From positions 133,369,228-133,433,227 of the forward strand of contig CM061235.1 of the NCBI GenBank assembly GCA_030848705.1: DNA of 64,000 bases. Reading direction: 5' to 3'. The DNA is from Heracleum sosnowskyi. Taxonomy: Eukaryota; Streptophyta; Magnoliopsida; Apiales; Apiaceae. Positions within the stretch are counted from its first letter, which is position 1; every line of letters begins with the position of its first letter. Under the pieces are notes generated by a model. The model saw only the letters and a list, made by a program, of their open reading frames with translations. It had not been told where the DNA came from and did not search any database. The position numbers and the translations under genes were made by a program. Below are positions 35,506-46,115 of the stretch, piece by piece.

Positions 35506-36639
35506 TATAACATAAGGAGAAAAATTATAATTTTGTTTTTAGCAACAATGTTTTACTGTATACGCTATATGCGTTTCAATTAATTTCCGAATACCATTTC
35601 ATTAACGTATATTGATTTTCTTATGTCTAATTACATAAATTAAAGTATCCTTTTATTAACGTATATAGTTTATTTTGTATTTAAGGTTGTGTAATTATTT
35701 CACTGTAACCTCTATTAAAATTAATATTAGCTTTTAATTGTACATTAATTGATATACATATAATTATAATGCATGTGTATAAATAGCCATCCTTGATGGT
35801 TCATTATTCATTAATCAACAAAGGGTAGTCTTGTCTCTCGTCACAACACAAAAACAATTATAATTTTATTACTCGTCACATTACAAAAAAAATGGAGAAG
35901 ATCTCAGTTATGTTTATCATCTCTTTTGCCTTGATACTTTCTGTTTCTAGTAAGTCCAGTATCACTTTTTTTTTGTCAATTAGTAAGTTTAAGATTAATG
36001 TACACTATATGATTTTTAAAGACCAGTCGATCAGAAACAATATTATAATGTTATATTGATCACATTTTACTATAAATGTAATAGTAACAAGTTTCACATA
36101 ATATTATTAAAATATCTTATTATATCATACTTACATGCATTATTTTATTAGGATATTTCTAGTGATATAATTGTAATTTTGACTTTTTCTATTTGTACCC
36201 TTTTTTCATAGTATTGGTTTCTACAAATGGTGTCATACCTTTGAGAATCCTCTAATTACAATTAACATTTGAAAAAAATTGCAAATAAAAAATAAAAGAT
36301 AGTAAAGATTAGATTTTTGACGAATAATATACTAAATTGCTTGCTGTTCCAGGAGTGGAAGAAAGTCAAATTGAATTTATCTTTGATCTTTATTTTAAAA
36401 TATTTAATCATGATGGTTAAAGAATTTCTTACTTTGATAGATAATAACACAATGGTAGGATTGCAAATTTCCCAAATTTATTAGAAAGGCTTGTATTGGT
36501 ACATCTGCATGGCCTTGTAGTTTTGAGTTAATAATGGTGATTGTTGTGCAGGTTCACGGTGGTCAGACAAGGTGGTAGAAGATCCAGAAGTTGGTGCTCC
36601 TAACCAAATCATGAATGTTGGTACATGCTAAGGAAATAG

Positions 36640-37104
36640 TGTTGGGGTCCGCCTCGAATTCCTAAATAAATTAAGAATCCTATTATGAGCAGTATTCTAA
36701 TTTGTGATAATTGAGGAAAGTCTTATTCTGGTAGAGATAAGAATTGTGAAAGATTTATATCCAAGATAAGAAAAGATGGTAATTTTCACAAATAGAATTG
36801 AGATATATTAGGATTAGAATATTTGTGGTGCCTATAAATATAGATATTTGTAGGAGTTTTGAAGTATTGCAAAAGTTAGAGAGTTGTGTGCGATACACAA
36901 GAGAGAGCTTTTGTAATCAAGGTGAGGTGATTGTATTCAAGAGCGTTGAGTGAGGGAGCGACTCCAATCTTGTAATACATTCATAGTGGATTTGTGGTTT
37001 TACCCTCCCTTGAGGGGTTTCCACGTTAAATTGTTGTGTTCTTTACTTTCGTGTTTGTTATTGTGTTTGATTAACGCTGATCTATAGTGGATGCGATCCT
37101 AACA
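36640..37104 (+). repeat. 5' LTR of the gag-only Copia element
   Basis: 465 bp, TG...CA ends. TATAAATATA near 36834 is a likely promoter TATA box; the hAT insertion in the 3' LTR lies at the corresponding site. A primer-binding site (TGGTATCAAGAGC, 37108-37120) follows three bases after its end. Confidence 0.93.
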
Positions 37105-37404
37105 AACTGGTATCAAGAGCTTGGGTTCGAGAAGTAGATCCGGCGTTAAAGAGAAGGCAATCACGAAGTAATTACGAAAATTCGCAGGAATTTTCTGGTC
37201 TGCGCAGCTGTTGAAGAATTGACGATTGGGAGGTCATCCATGGTTGGATCGTCCTGATTTTCGGAAAGTAGATGTGTTACATCAATATCTAAAATCTGAA
37301 CGGTGGAGATCGGATTTTGGGTTCGGGAGGGTGTGATTTCTGGTGTCCGAAGTTGACTGTTTGCGCGTGGATAGTTGGTCGTGAGTTGATCTTTTCTTGG
37401 CTTG

Positions 37405-38745
37405 ATGGAAGATCTAAAGTCGTTGAGGATTGATGCACCCAAGTATGATGGAAAGACGAATTTCACTATGTGGCAATTAACCGTCAAGGATGTGTTAATT
37501 CAACAAGGACTTGATGATGCCTTGGAGAAGGCGAAGCCAAAAGAGATGAGTGATGCAGATTGGGCGAAGATCCAGAAGAGAGCGGCGAGTACAATCAGGC
37601 TGGAACTTGCACCCGATGTGAGATATAACGTGTTGAAGGAGTCGACACCAAAGGAGATATGGGACAAGTTAGCAAGCATATACGCTTCGAAGTTGTTGAC
37701 CAACAGACTTAATTTGAAGATGGAGTTGTACTCTTTAAAACTGGATGAAGAAAGTAGTCTCCATGATCACATTAGTTGTTTTAATCAGCTGGTATGTCAT
37801 CTGGCTAATGTTGATGAGCCGATGAAAGACGAGGAACAAGCTTTGGTGTTGTTGTCATCGTTGCCGGAGTCCTTCAAGTATTTTAAGCAAACGCTTTTAG
37901 TAGGGAGGACAACTCTTACGCTTGAAGATGTGATAAAAGCGTTAAGAGATAATGAGAGGATGACAAAGGATGCTGTTTCTGAAAGTGGGGCAGTTTTAGC
38001 TGTCGAAAGTGCTGAAAGAAGGAGTCGCAACCGCAATGACCTGCAAGGAAGAAGTAAATCTCGGCTGAGTAAGAGGGATATGAGCACTGTTGAGTGCTAT
38101 TATTGTGGTGAAACGGGTCATATGCAGATGTTCTGTCCAAGCTTTAAAGAAGATGTGAAGTCCTTTAAGCAGATGAAGGGAAAGAACAAAGTTGATGATG
38201 CGGACTCTACACTTGTGATAGATGATGGAGAGTTTTTGATGGTGAGTGAGGATACCGTTCCTGGTTCGGTGAAGAATAAATCAGAATGGGTGATGGACTC
38301 TGCTGCTTCTATGCATATATGTAGGGATCGAGCGATGTTTGAGACTTTATGCACTGATGAAAGTCTTGGTAATATTGTTGTGGGGAATGATGAGAAGATG
38401 AAGGTTCAAGGAGTTGGTACTGTTTGTCTTAAACTCCATGATGGTACGATCAAGAAAGCTCTCAATGTGAGATATGTACCAGATGCATCAAAGAATGTGT
38501 TATCTTTGAGTGTGTTGGCATCACGTGGGTACAGATTCGTTGGACGAGGGCGAAGTTGCAAGGTGTATAAAGGAAGAAACTTGATTATACAAGGGATGAT
38601 GCATAAGAAGAACATCTATTATTTAGATGGTGGATCAACAATGATGAAGACCGAGAAAAAGGTGAAATTCTCGGAATCGGTTGAGGTATTAGGGAATTCG
38701 AGCCGTGGGAGGATTTGTTGGGGTCCGCCCCGAATTCCTAAATAA
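37405..38745 (+). CDS. Copia gag-protease protein, lacking integrase and polymerase
   Basis: An open frame of 446 residues from the ATG at 37405. The N-terminus (KYDGKTNFTMWQLTVKDVL) and the following region, including NRLNLKMELYSLKLDE, are the plant Copia gag (UBN2-type) domain. A CCHC knuckle, CYYCGETGHMQMFC, is at residues 231-244. The protease motif WVMDSAASMHIC has its catalytic Asp near residue 298, in the context DSAAS, a common variant of DSGAS. The reading frame then runs straight into the 3' LTR and ends there, so its last dozen residues are LTR-encoded. Compared with a full Copia polyprotein of roughly 1300 residues, everything after the protease is missing. It could still make gag particles; movement would need enzymes from another element. 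Confidence 0.9.
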   Translation: MEDLKSLRIDAPKYDGKTNFTMWQLTVKDVLIQQGLDDALEKAKPKEMSDADWAKIQKRAASTIRLELAPDVRYNVLKESTPKEIWDKLASIYASKLLTNRLNLKMELYSLKLDEESSLHDHISCFNQLVCHLANVDEPMKDEEQALVLLSSLPESFKYFKQTLLVGRTTLTLEDVIKALRDNERMTKDAVSESGAVLAVESAERRSRNRNDLQGRSKSRLSKRDMSTVECYYCGETGHMQMFCPSFKEDVKSFKQMKGKNKVDDADSTLVIDDGEFLMVSEDTVPGSVKNKSEWVMDSAASMHICRDRAMFETLCTDESLGNIVVGNDEKMKVQGVGTVCLKLHDGTIKKALNVRYVPDASKNVLSLSVLASRGYRFVGRGRSCKVYKGRNLIIQGMMHKKNIYYLDGGSTMMKTEKKVKFSESVEVLGNSSRGRICWGPPRIPK

Positions 38746-39090
38746 GTTAAGAATCCTATTATGAGCAGTATTCTAATTTGTGATAATTGAGGAAAGTCTT
38801 ATTCTGGTAGAGATAAGAATTGTGGAATATTTCTATCCAAGATAAGAAAAGATGGTAATTGTCACAAATAGAATTGAGATATATTAGGATTAGAATATTT
38901 GTGGTGCCTATAAATAGGGTTGAGCATTCGGTCGGTTCGGTCCAAAACCGGGACCGAACCGAAAAAGCCGAAAACCGAAATGCTGTTTTTTTTGGACCGA
39001 ACCGGACCGAAATTGCTATATGGACCGGTCCAGAACCGAACCGAAATAGTCCGGTTTATTCGGTTCGGTTTCTAAAAACCGAATTGTTTA

Positions 39091-39346
39091 AAAAAAACCT
39101 GTAAAGTGTAACTGTAACCTGTATGGCTATATCAACTATCAAGGGTGTGCACTGTGCAGTACTGTAGACTGTAGTGCAGCAACATCAGAAATGAATACAA
39201 AGTTCAAACTTCAAAGTCTACTGATGGATTTTTAGACTTGTACACACAACAGAAGTACTCATAACTCAATAGTCAATTTAATAGTTCATAAAACGAGTTA
39301 CTGAAAGTCTGAAATGAAAAGAAAAACTGTTCAACAGTTCAAGTCT
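39091..39346. other. hAT interior left of the Pack-MULE, no gene seen
   Basis: AT-rich sequence with no recognisable coding potential. Confidence 0.5.
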
Positions 39347-39355
39347 TAAATTCAA

Positions 39356-40960
39356 GACTTAATTGCACTTTAATGGCTCCAACTATAATTTTTTGGCAGA
39401 AAAATGGCCGAATTATTAATTTAGCCACTTTAGTGGCCGAACAAATTTTTTTTTAACAGTTTATTGCATTCCGTCATCTCAGTTGGACGGTGTTAGGGGT
39501 ATTTTCGTCAGTTTAGTTTACCTTTGACACCCAACACTGGGCTACTACCACAAACCCGCTTACCTTCCGTCCCATGCTTGTTATTTCGGCCACAAATTCC
39601 CTCATTCCCTGGCGGGAGTCTGGTATCTGCTATCTATACAATGGGTTCAAGCATGCAGATCTGAGTTGTGATGGAGATGCATATTTAAGATCTGATGGCA
39701 TAATGGCCATAACAAATGATAAACCGAAGCTCATAGGACATGCATTTTATCCGTCTGCTTTGCAATTCATGCCAAATCAAAATAAAGGTAACAAATCTTC
39801 TGTTGTCACCTTCAGCACCAATTTTGTGTTCTCCATTAAACCAAAGTACCCAGAGATCGGGGGCCATGGCCTCACCTTTGTTCTCCTGTCCACCAAGCAA
39901 CCACAAGAATGTCGTTTAAACCAGTACTTGGGACTTCCAAATGATACTAGTATGGAAATGTATTCCACCCGAGTATTAGCTGTTGAGTTTGATGTTGTCC
40001 AAAATCTTGAATTCATGGATATCAATGATAATCATGTTGGGATAGACATATCTAGCTTGATCTCTAACATTTCTAAACCAGCAGCTTATTTCGTAGGCAA
40101 CACCACCATTTCCATAAATCTCAAGAGTGGAAGCCCGTTCCATGCATGGATTGATTATAACAATCAAGAGATGCTGCTGAATGTTACAGTTGCTCCTGTT
40201 GGCATATTGAGGCCACAAAAACCCCTGATAACTCTTCCCATTGACCTCTCAACAGTGATAAATGAATATATGTACATTGGCTTTAGTGCTTCCACAGGTT
40301 TGCTTTCAGCCAGCCATAATATCCTTGGCTGGAGCTTTTGTTTTGGTGGGAAGGCACAAGATTTAGATCTATCTGACCTCCCATCTCTGGATAAATCAGT
40401 GAAAGTAATTCATAGTAAGGGATTCATTGTGGGCATCAGTTTGGCTACTGTAACTCTAGTTATCTTGATTATATTAGGTGCTACTCACATCATACATCAC
40501 TTCAAAAACGAAGATGACATTATAGAAGACTGGGAGGTTGAGTATGGAGCTCGAAGATTCAAGTATTCAGATCTCGTTGCAGCGACAAGAGGATTCAGAG
40601 AGAAACACCTCATTGGATCAGGAGGTTTTGGAAGAGTCTACAAGGGTGTCATCCCTGATACGGGACTAGAAGTGGCAATAAAGCGGATAGCTCAAGACTC
40701 CCGCCAGGGAATGAGGGAATTTGTGGCCGAAATAACAAGCATGGGACGGAAGGTAAGCGGGTTTGTGGTAGTAGCCCAGTGTTGGGTGTCAAAGGTAAAC
40801 TAAACTGACGAAAATACCCCTAACACCGTCCAACTGAGATGACGGAATGCAATAAACTGTTAAAAAAAAATTTGTTCGGCCACTAAAGTGGCTAAATTAA
40901 TAATTCGGCCATTTTTCTGCCAAAAAATTATAGTTGGAGCCATTAAAGTGCAATTAAGTC
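39356..40960 (+). mobile_element. Pack-MULE carrying a lectin receptor kinase fragment
   Basis: Terminal inverted repeats of 266 bp (39356-39621 and 40695-40960), beginning GACTTAATTGCAC, match with no difference seen by eye. A 9-bp target duplication TAAATTCAA (39347-39355 and 40961-40969) flanks it. Long TIRs plus a 9-bp duplication identify a Mutator-like element, and a host gene fragment in place of a transposase makes it a Pack-MULE. About 57 bp at the inner end of each TIR is receptor-kinase coding sequence, so the TIR has been extended into captured DNA. It sits inside the hAT element. Confidence 0.92.
39574..40803 (+). CDS. Captured L-type lectin receptor kinase fragment (chimeric frame, 409 residues)
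   Basis: One open frame. Residues 1-16 are encoded by the inverted TIR copy and are not native. Residues 17 to about 255 are a legume-lectin domain: YNGFKHADLSCDGDAYLRSD, GHGLTFVLLST, AVEFDVVQNLEFMDINDNHV (metal and sugar-binding loop) and WIDYNN. A transmembrane segment follows at about 283-306 (GFIVGISLATVTLVILIILG), then a juxtamembrane part and the start of a kinase: glycine loop GSGGFGRVYKG (from residue 348), the VAIK lysine (residue 370), and SRQGMREFVAEITSMGR. There the host sequence ends and TIR-encoded residues close the frame. The native signal peptide and the rest of the kinase (HRD, DFG) are missing, so it cannot be an active kinase. The lack of stops suggests recent capture. L-type LecRKs act at the plasma membrane in defence and development. 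Confidence 0.9.
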   Translation: MLVISATNSLIPWRESGICYLYNGFKHADLSCDGDAYLRSDGIMAITNDKPKLIGHAFYPSALQFMPNQNKGNKSSVVTFSTNFVFSIKPKYPEIGGHGLTFVLLSTKQPQECRLNQYLGLPNDTSMEMYSTRVLAVEFDVVQNLEFMDINDNHVGIDISSLISNISKPAAYFVGNTTISINLKSGSPFHAWIDYNNQEMLLNVTVAPVGILRPQKPLITLPIDLSTVINEYMYIGFSASTGLLSASHNILGWSFCFGGKAQDLDLSDLPSLDKSVKVIHSKGFIVGISLATVTLVILIILGATHIIHHFKNEDDIIEDWEVEYGARRFKYSDLVAATRGFREKHLIGSGGFGRVYKGVIPDTGLEVAIKRIAQDSRQGMREFVAEITSMGRKVSGFVVVAQCWVSKVN

Positions 40961-40969
40961 TAAATTCAA

Positions 40970-42400
40970 TAATCAAAGAATTACACATAATCAAGGAATT
41001 CAATAAAAACTGCTCAACACTTCAGTTGCTGATTCTGCAATTCTGATTTCTGCATCACTTTCAAATATCAGGTTCTCAACTCAAGGAGTCAAGGTTAGTC
41101 TATAGCCTGCCGCCCTGCCCGCATCTATGAATAGAAATAGAACAGAGAAAAATAGTTTAGAAAGGGCTGCAGAAATTTCAGAAACAGAATTACAGAAATT
41201 ACAGAAACAGAATTACAGAAAGGACAGCCTAAACTATTGAATTACAGAAAGGACACCTATCATGTTCTGTGCTAGAGATAGAAATAGAATGCTAAGAAAT
41301 AATTTAGAAAGGGCTGCAGAAATTTTAGAACAGAAAGTCAGAAACTCTGTGATCATTGAAGTCAAAGGGATACTGTGAAACTACATTATTAATATACAAC
41401 CACAATCAGAAGTTTTCTGATGGACTGATTGCGACATTATTTGAACTGTGAATCTGATTGCGACATTATTTGAACTGAAATGATTAAATGAAGATGAACA
41501 AGATATCAGTTTTTAAGCTACTACAGTGAGTACTGAGTCTACTGGCTACTGTTGACAGTTCAAAACAGATTAAATGAACAGTTAAGCTTTGAACTGAAAT
41601 GATTAAATGAAGTCAAAACAGATTGACAGTTGACATCATAAGCAGTTAAGCTTAAGCACAAAACCTAAACAAACAAAATCAAACATTAATTAAGGAACCT
41701 AAACAAAATCAGAAAATCTAAGCAGTGAATTAACAAAATCTAATCAACAAATTAAGAAAAACCTTTAAAATAGAATCTATGATTCTCCGATAGAAAAGCT
41801 AATAACATTTAAGAACTAAGATTTATGATTCTACACTGAGTACTGAGTCTACTGGCTAGGCTAATGTCTACAAAATCAAAAAAAACAAACTGCTAGCAAA
41901 CTAAGAAAAAATCTAAGATTTATGATTCTAAAAATCTAAAATCAATAACAAATTTAAGCACTAAATACAAATTTAGAGGAAGTCGAAATTAGCAACATAT
42001 TTGATAATTGATAATTTGATATTACCTTGAAGAATGAAGTGAGTCAAGTGACTGAGAAATGAGAATCGCGACTGAACTCTGATGTCTTGGACTCTTGGTG
42101 AAGTAACGCAGTGTCTTCAAGCTTCAACTCTTCGTTATCCAATTGACAATTACCAAATACCAATTGCGAATTGTTGCTGCTAATTACTAATTAGGATTTA
42201 GGTCAGACTTCAGACGGTGGGTTGAACCGTGGAAGTGTGGGTGTGGCAGTGGGAGGCCGGCCGCCGGAGGTGGGTGTGGAGTGTGGACTGTGGGTGGGTT
42301 ATGGATTAATGAACGGGTCAACGGGTAGATATTAGAATTTAGATAATTAGAATTTAGAATATATATCATATATAAAATGTAAATATATGTATCTGTATAT
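40970..42400. other. hAT interior right of the Pack-MULE, no gene seen
   Basis: AT-rich non-coding sequence with internal direct repeats. Examples are tagaaagggctgcagaaatt (41157 and 41305), ctgattgcgacattatttga (41425 and 41455) and gagtactgagtctactggct (about 41527 and 41837). Around 42210-42310 is a GT-rich patch. No transposase motif was recognised. Confidence 0.55.
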
Positions 42401-42966
42401 TTCGGTTTATTCGGTTCGGAACCGAAATATTTTGGTAAAAACCGGACCAAACCGAAATATAGTTCGGTCCGGACCGAAAAACCGAAATGACCGGATTATG
42501 GAAAAAGTTGGAACCGAACCGAACCGAATTGACATATTTCGGTTCGGTTTTTCGGTCTTGGATCGGTTTTGCTCAGCCCTACCTATAAATATAGATATTT
42601 GTAGGAGTTTTGAAGTATTGCAAAAGTTAGAGAGTTGTGTGCGATACACAAGAGAGAGCTTTTGTAATCAAGGTGAGGTGATTGTATTCAAGAGCGTTGA
42701 GTGAGGGAGCGACTCCAATCTTGTAATACATTCATAGTGGATTTGTGGTTTTACCCTCCCTTGAGGGGTTTCCACGTTAAATTGTTGTGTTCTTTACTTT
42801 CGTGTTTGTTATTGTGTTTGATTAACGCTGATCTATAGTGGATGCGATCCTAACAAATAGTGCCAAAGGCAATGCTACTTGTCTATATTTATGTGATCAC
42901 GTATACCATTGTCCTGGTGGTTTATGTTACTGTGGGCCAAGTAATACTTGTCATATCACTTGTTAA

Positions 42967-44820
42967 AACCCATAAATATTTTACCGTTTTTTATTAATTA
43001 AATAAATTGTATCGTTCTTTGCATCTTAAATATATTAGCTTATAGTCCGTGCGAAGCACGGGTTACTTTCAATTTTTTTATTATTTCAATAATTTAAAAT
43101 AATATTTGTCTCTTTTATCTTTGTAATAATATTAAAATATAATATAATAATAAGTGATCAATACGGTTTAAATGTTAAATTTAATACGTTGTTGGTAGAA
43201 ATTGAACCTTAAACTTATGTATATAACAAATTTTAATATTGTATTGAATTGAGTTTAATATTGTATCAAATTATAAAGTTTTGTATAGAAATTTGTAATT
43301 TTTTTTGTACAAATACTTTTTTTTGAAAAAATACGGGTTTTCAGTTTTTTTTTTAAATACAAATTTTCAATCTAATGCAATTGGATGGAACCTTAAATGT
43401 AACTTCAATTATTTTTCAGAAAAACATAAAAAAAGTTGCATCTGTTTGTTTCTTATTACAAATCATAAAAAAGTTTTATTTGGTTACTTCAGGTTACCAA
43501 TCGTATCTTTGCAAATATTTTTAAAAGATATTAAAGCTACAAATAAGTACAAAGAAAATGGGTTTGTTAATAAGAGCTTGATGCTCCTAACAGTACCTAC
43601 TCACATAAGTTAGGTGAATACAAATGGTTTTTTTTCATAGGAATACATAAGGGTACTTTGATAGTTGCATTCTTAACCCTCTTACTCTTATATTATATAA
43701 TAAGATATAATAAGATACAATTGGCGTGAAACATATCTTATTCAGCATTTTGGTTATATGCCGTCAAATGAAGAGTCTATTAAATTTTAAGATATATAGT
43801 TGATAATCGCTAAATTTAATATTAAAAATTCTATTTGGTTATTAATAAAATTATATTCAAATATTAAAAAAGTGTATTTTAATGATTTAAATAAAAAATT
43901 AAATATTAAAAAGTGCAACTGATCTAAATCAAGGGTGTGAATATATCACTTCCAAAAATTTATTATTTATTATATTCACACAGCCTCATTACTATTTTGA
44001 CTATATCTTACCTTATAAAAATCAAATTTGGCCGATTTCACAGCGCACGCGAAAATAAAAAAATAATTTTAATTTGATGATGATTTACCAATTATTATCT
44101 AACTAAAAATACTCGAAAACTGAAAAAGAAAATAAAATTACAAATTTTTACATTGTTCAACATCGAGAATCTACTCATATTTGCTTTATGTTAATAAAAT
44201 GCACTTTTTAGGATTTAATTATAATCCTACTAAAATGAAAATATACCTTTTACTATAAGATGCAACGATTCTCATTCGTCCACTTTAAAAGCAACGATCC
44301 TTATTAATTTAACGAAACAGAGACGGTGATTACCAAAATTTCAGATAAGATCCCTTCACTTATTATATATAAAGTATAAAATACGTGTAATTTACATTTT
44401 TTTTCTTGCTAAAAAAATGTCATCCTTCTAAATAGAACCGCATTCTTTGAATATCCATGAAAGATAAGATTTAAGTAACATTTCCGTCTAAAAAGATTAA
44501 AATCTTTTTGCAAGTCTAAAAAAATTGTAATTCTTAATACTTGCAACAATTTGATTAGAGGTCTTGAATTGGGGTTTTTGTTTGTTTGAGCAACTGGATC
44601 AAGTAGATCCGACAATTTGATACACACAAATTAAATGACATGACACGAAATGATACGAAAATTTAGTGTTTGTGGTTATCTTTTGAGTACACGACAGAAA
44701 AGTACACGAATACGAAAGTACACGGCTTAGATTTTGTGTCCTGGTTGGATTTAGCATTAGGGTAAACGACACGACACGACACGAAGTACACCACATAAAT
44801 ATATTAATTCATAAATAATA
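42967..44820. other. Unit 3 spacer, no gene seen
   Basis: Equivalent to 4444-6266: a Helitron-like end with intact hairpin (about 43035-43063), AT-rich spacer and an ACGAC tract (44768-44784). No coding sequence was recognised. Confidence 0.6.
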
Positions 44821-45078
44821 CCCCTCTCTCTCTCATTTCTTTACGGTTTTTTACACTACTTGGCACGCATTGACACGCATTTTAAGGCTCCTATAAAGTA
44901 TAGCTCTACAACTTATTTTTAAAACTTTATTTTTCTAAATAAAAATTTAAACATTATATTTTTATTCAATAGAAGAAAAAAATTTAAAATAATTTATCGG
45001 AGTATATATTAAAAGAGGCTTAAAATGCGTGCCGAGTCCCCATCCCCCAATGTAAAGAATTGAGGGGGACGGAAGGAG
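44821..45078. mobile_element. Stowaway-like MITE with internal hairpin (unit 3)
   Basis: Equivalent of 6267-6496, flanked by TA, with a small duplication of gacacgcat in its left arm. Confidence 0.6.
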
Positions 45079-45848
45079 TAATATTTGTAATAGGTATATG
45101 TATATTTATTTATAAAATTATAGGTATTTTTATAATTTTATATGTAAATATGATGTAAGTATGCTTAGCAAAAGAAAAAAAATGATGTAATTATATAACT
45201 TTTAATATATATTTGTAAAAGTTTTGCCTAAAATTTTAACATGTTAATATATTTATTTGTTTATTTTCATTTAATATTACCTGAAACACGATAAAAAAGT
45301 AAACGATGACATGAAAATACATGAACACGAAAGTACATGAATCCTAAACAAATCATATTTGAGTCGCATTTGTGTATGAATCAGTTCTATTTAGTAGTCA
45401 ACTTCAGTTTTTATGTAATGTATGTTAAGGCATCGACTTGTTTTTATTTATGAATGAATTTCAAGTTTAGCAAAAAAAACAAATACTTGCAACAATCACA
45501 ATGATATTATTAAAGTTTAATTTTAATAAATATGGATGAAACATTGGAAATAATCCATGTATGTTGTTGATGAGATTCAAGGATTTCACAATTTATACAC
45601 GCTGAGATTTGCAACAAATATATATACATGGAGTTAAGGGACAAAAACCTGTTAATGGTTATTTAATTTAATTTAAATACATCTCATAATATCATCCCCT
45701 TACCTTTTTAGATCTGTCAATAGCTAAGTTTCGAGGCTTCTGGATAACATTTTATTCTTTACCGAGCTCATTTTAACCATAATATTAAAATTCATAAATT
45801 ACTGAAGATTGTCTAGTGAAAACAACCTAATTGGCTACTAAGCATATA

Positions 45849-46115
45849 CTCTTTCCGTCCCATCCATTTCTTTACATTTTTTTTGGGATGTCCCATCCAA
45901 TTTTTTACATTCCAATTTTTTTCAAAAATAGTAAAGTTTTATAATATAAAAATTAACTACTTCTTCTGTTCTCTTCCACTTTACTTACTTTATAACTTAA
46001 ATATTGACGGGTTCCACCACTTTATTTATTCTTTTTACTTTTTTACCTATTTTACTTATATTTCTTAGACTCTGTGTCCAACTCAAATGTAAACAATTGA
46101 ATGGGATGGAGGGAG
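45849..46115. mobile_element. Stowaway-like MITE (unit 4)
   Basis: Duplicate of 477-743. Confidence 0.75.

Larger units (their letters stand above)
38915..42581. mobile_element. Non-autonomous hAT transposon nested in the Copia 3' LTR
   Basis: The ends are TAGGGTTGAGC and, on the other strand, TAGGGCTGAGC, with an 8-bp target duplication CCTATAAA (38907-38914 and 42582-42589). That combination is diagnostic of hAT. Both ends carry dense subterminal repeats of CGGTTCGG/CCGAACCG (38935-39090 and 42400-42570), as hAT transposases recognise. The uninterrupted 5' LTR shows the empty site with CCTATAAA once. No transposase frame is present in its 3.67 kb, which also contains a Pack-MULE. Confidence 0.92.
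36640..42855 (+). mobile_element. Gag-protease-only Copia retrotransposon (TR-GAG-like) in exon 2 of unit 3
   Basis: The 5' LTR is 36640-37104 (465 bp, TGTTGGGGTC...CGATCCTAACA). The 3' LTR starts at 38716 and ends at 42855, and is also 465 bp once the nested hAT element and its 8-bp duplication are removed. AATAG flanks both ends (36635-36639 and 42856-42860). The LTRs differ at about six positions by eye, so the insertion is older than the Gypsy one. The interior (37105-38715) has a primer site, gag and protease only; integrase, reverse transcriptase and RNase H are absent. It is therefore a non-autonomous internal-deletion derivative. Confidence 0.95.
38716..42855 (+). repeat. 3' LTR of the gag-only Copia element, split by a hAT element
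   Basis: LTR sequence at 38716-38914 and 42582-42855. The purine-rich GGGAGGA just before 38716 is a plausible polypurine tract. Six differences from the 5' LTR are all in the first half. Confidence 0.93.
35892..42966 (+). pseudogene. Eight-cysteine peptide gene, unit 3, broken by nonsense codon and nested transposons
   Basis: Exon 1 is 35892-35949 (one Ile to Val change in the signal peptide). Exon 2 starts at 36552 after a CAG acceptor and lacks the 13-bp deletion of unit 1. The codon after the first core cysteine is TAA (36629-36631) where units 1 and 2 have GAA, so translation would stop before the cysteine core. Eight bases later the Copia element interrupts the exon, and the rest of exon 2 follows at 42856-42966, still encoding seven cysteines up to the normal stop. 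A TATA box (35778-35785) is still present. The two lesions make this a clear pseudogene; their order cannot be told. Confidence 0.93.
34801..45372 (+). repeat. Tandem monomer, unit 3 (disrupted)
   Basis: Monomer of about 4.35 kb once the 6216-bp retrotransposon at 36640-42855 and its 5-bp target duplication are removed. It lacks the intronic Helitron. Its tail (42967-45372) contains the usual spacer, ACGAC tract and MITE, and joins unit 4 at gagtcgcatttg|tgtatgaatc. Confidence 0.9.
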
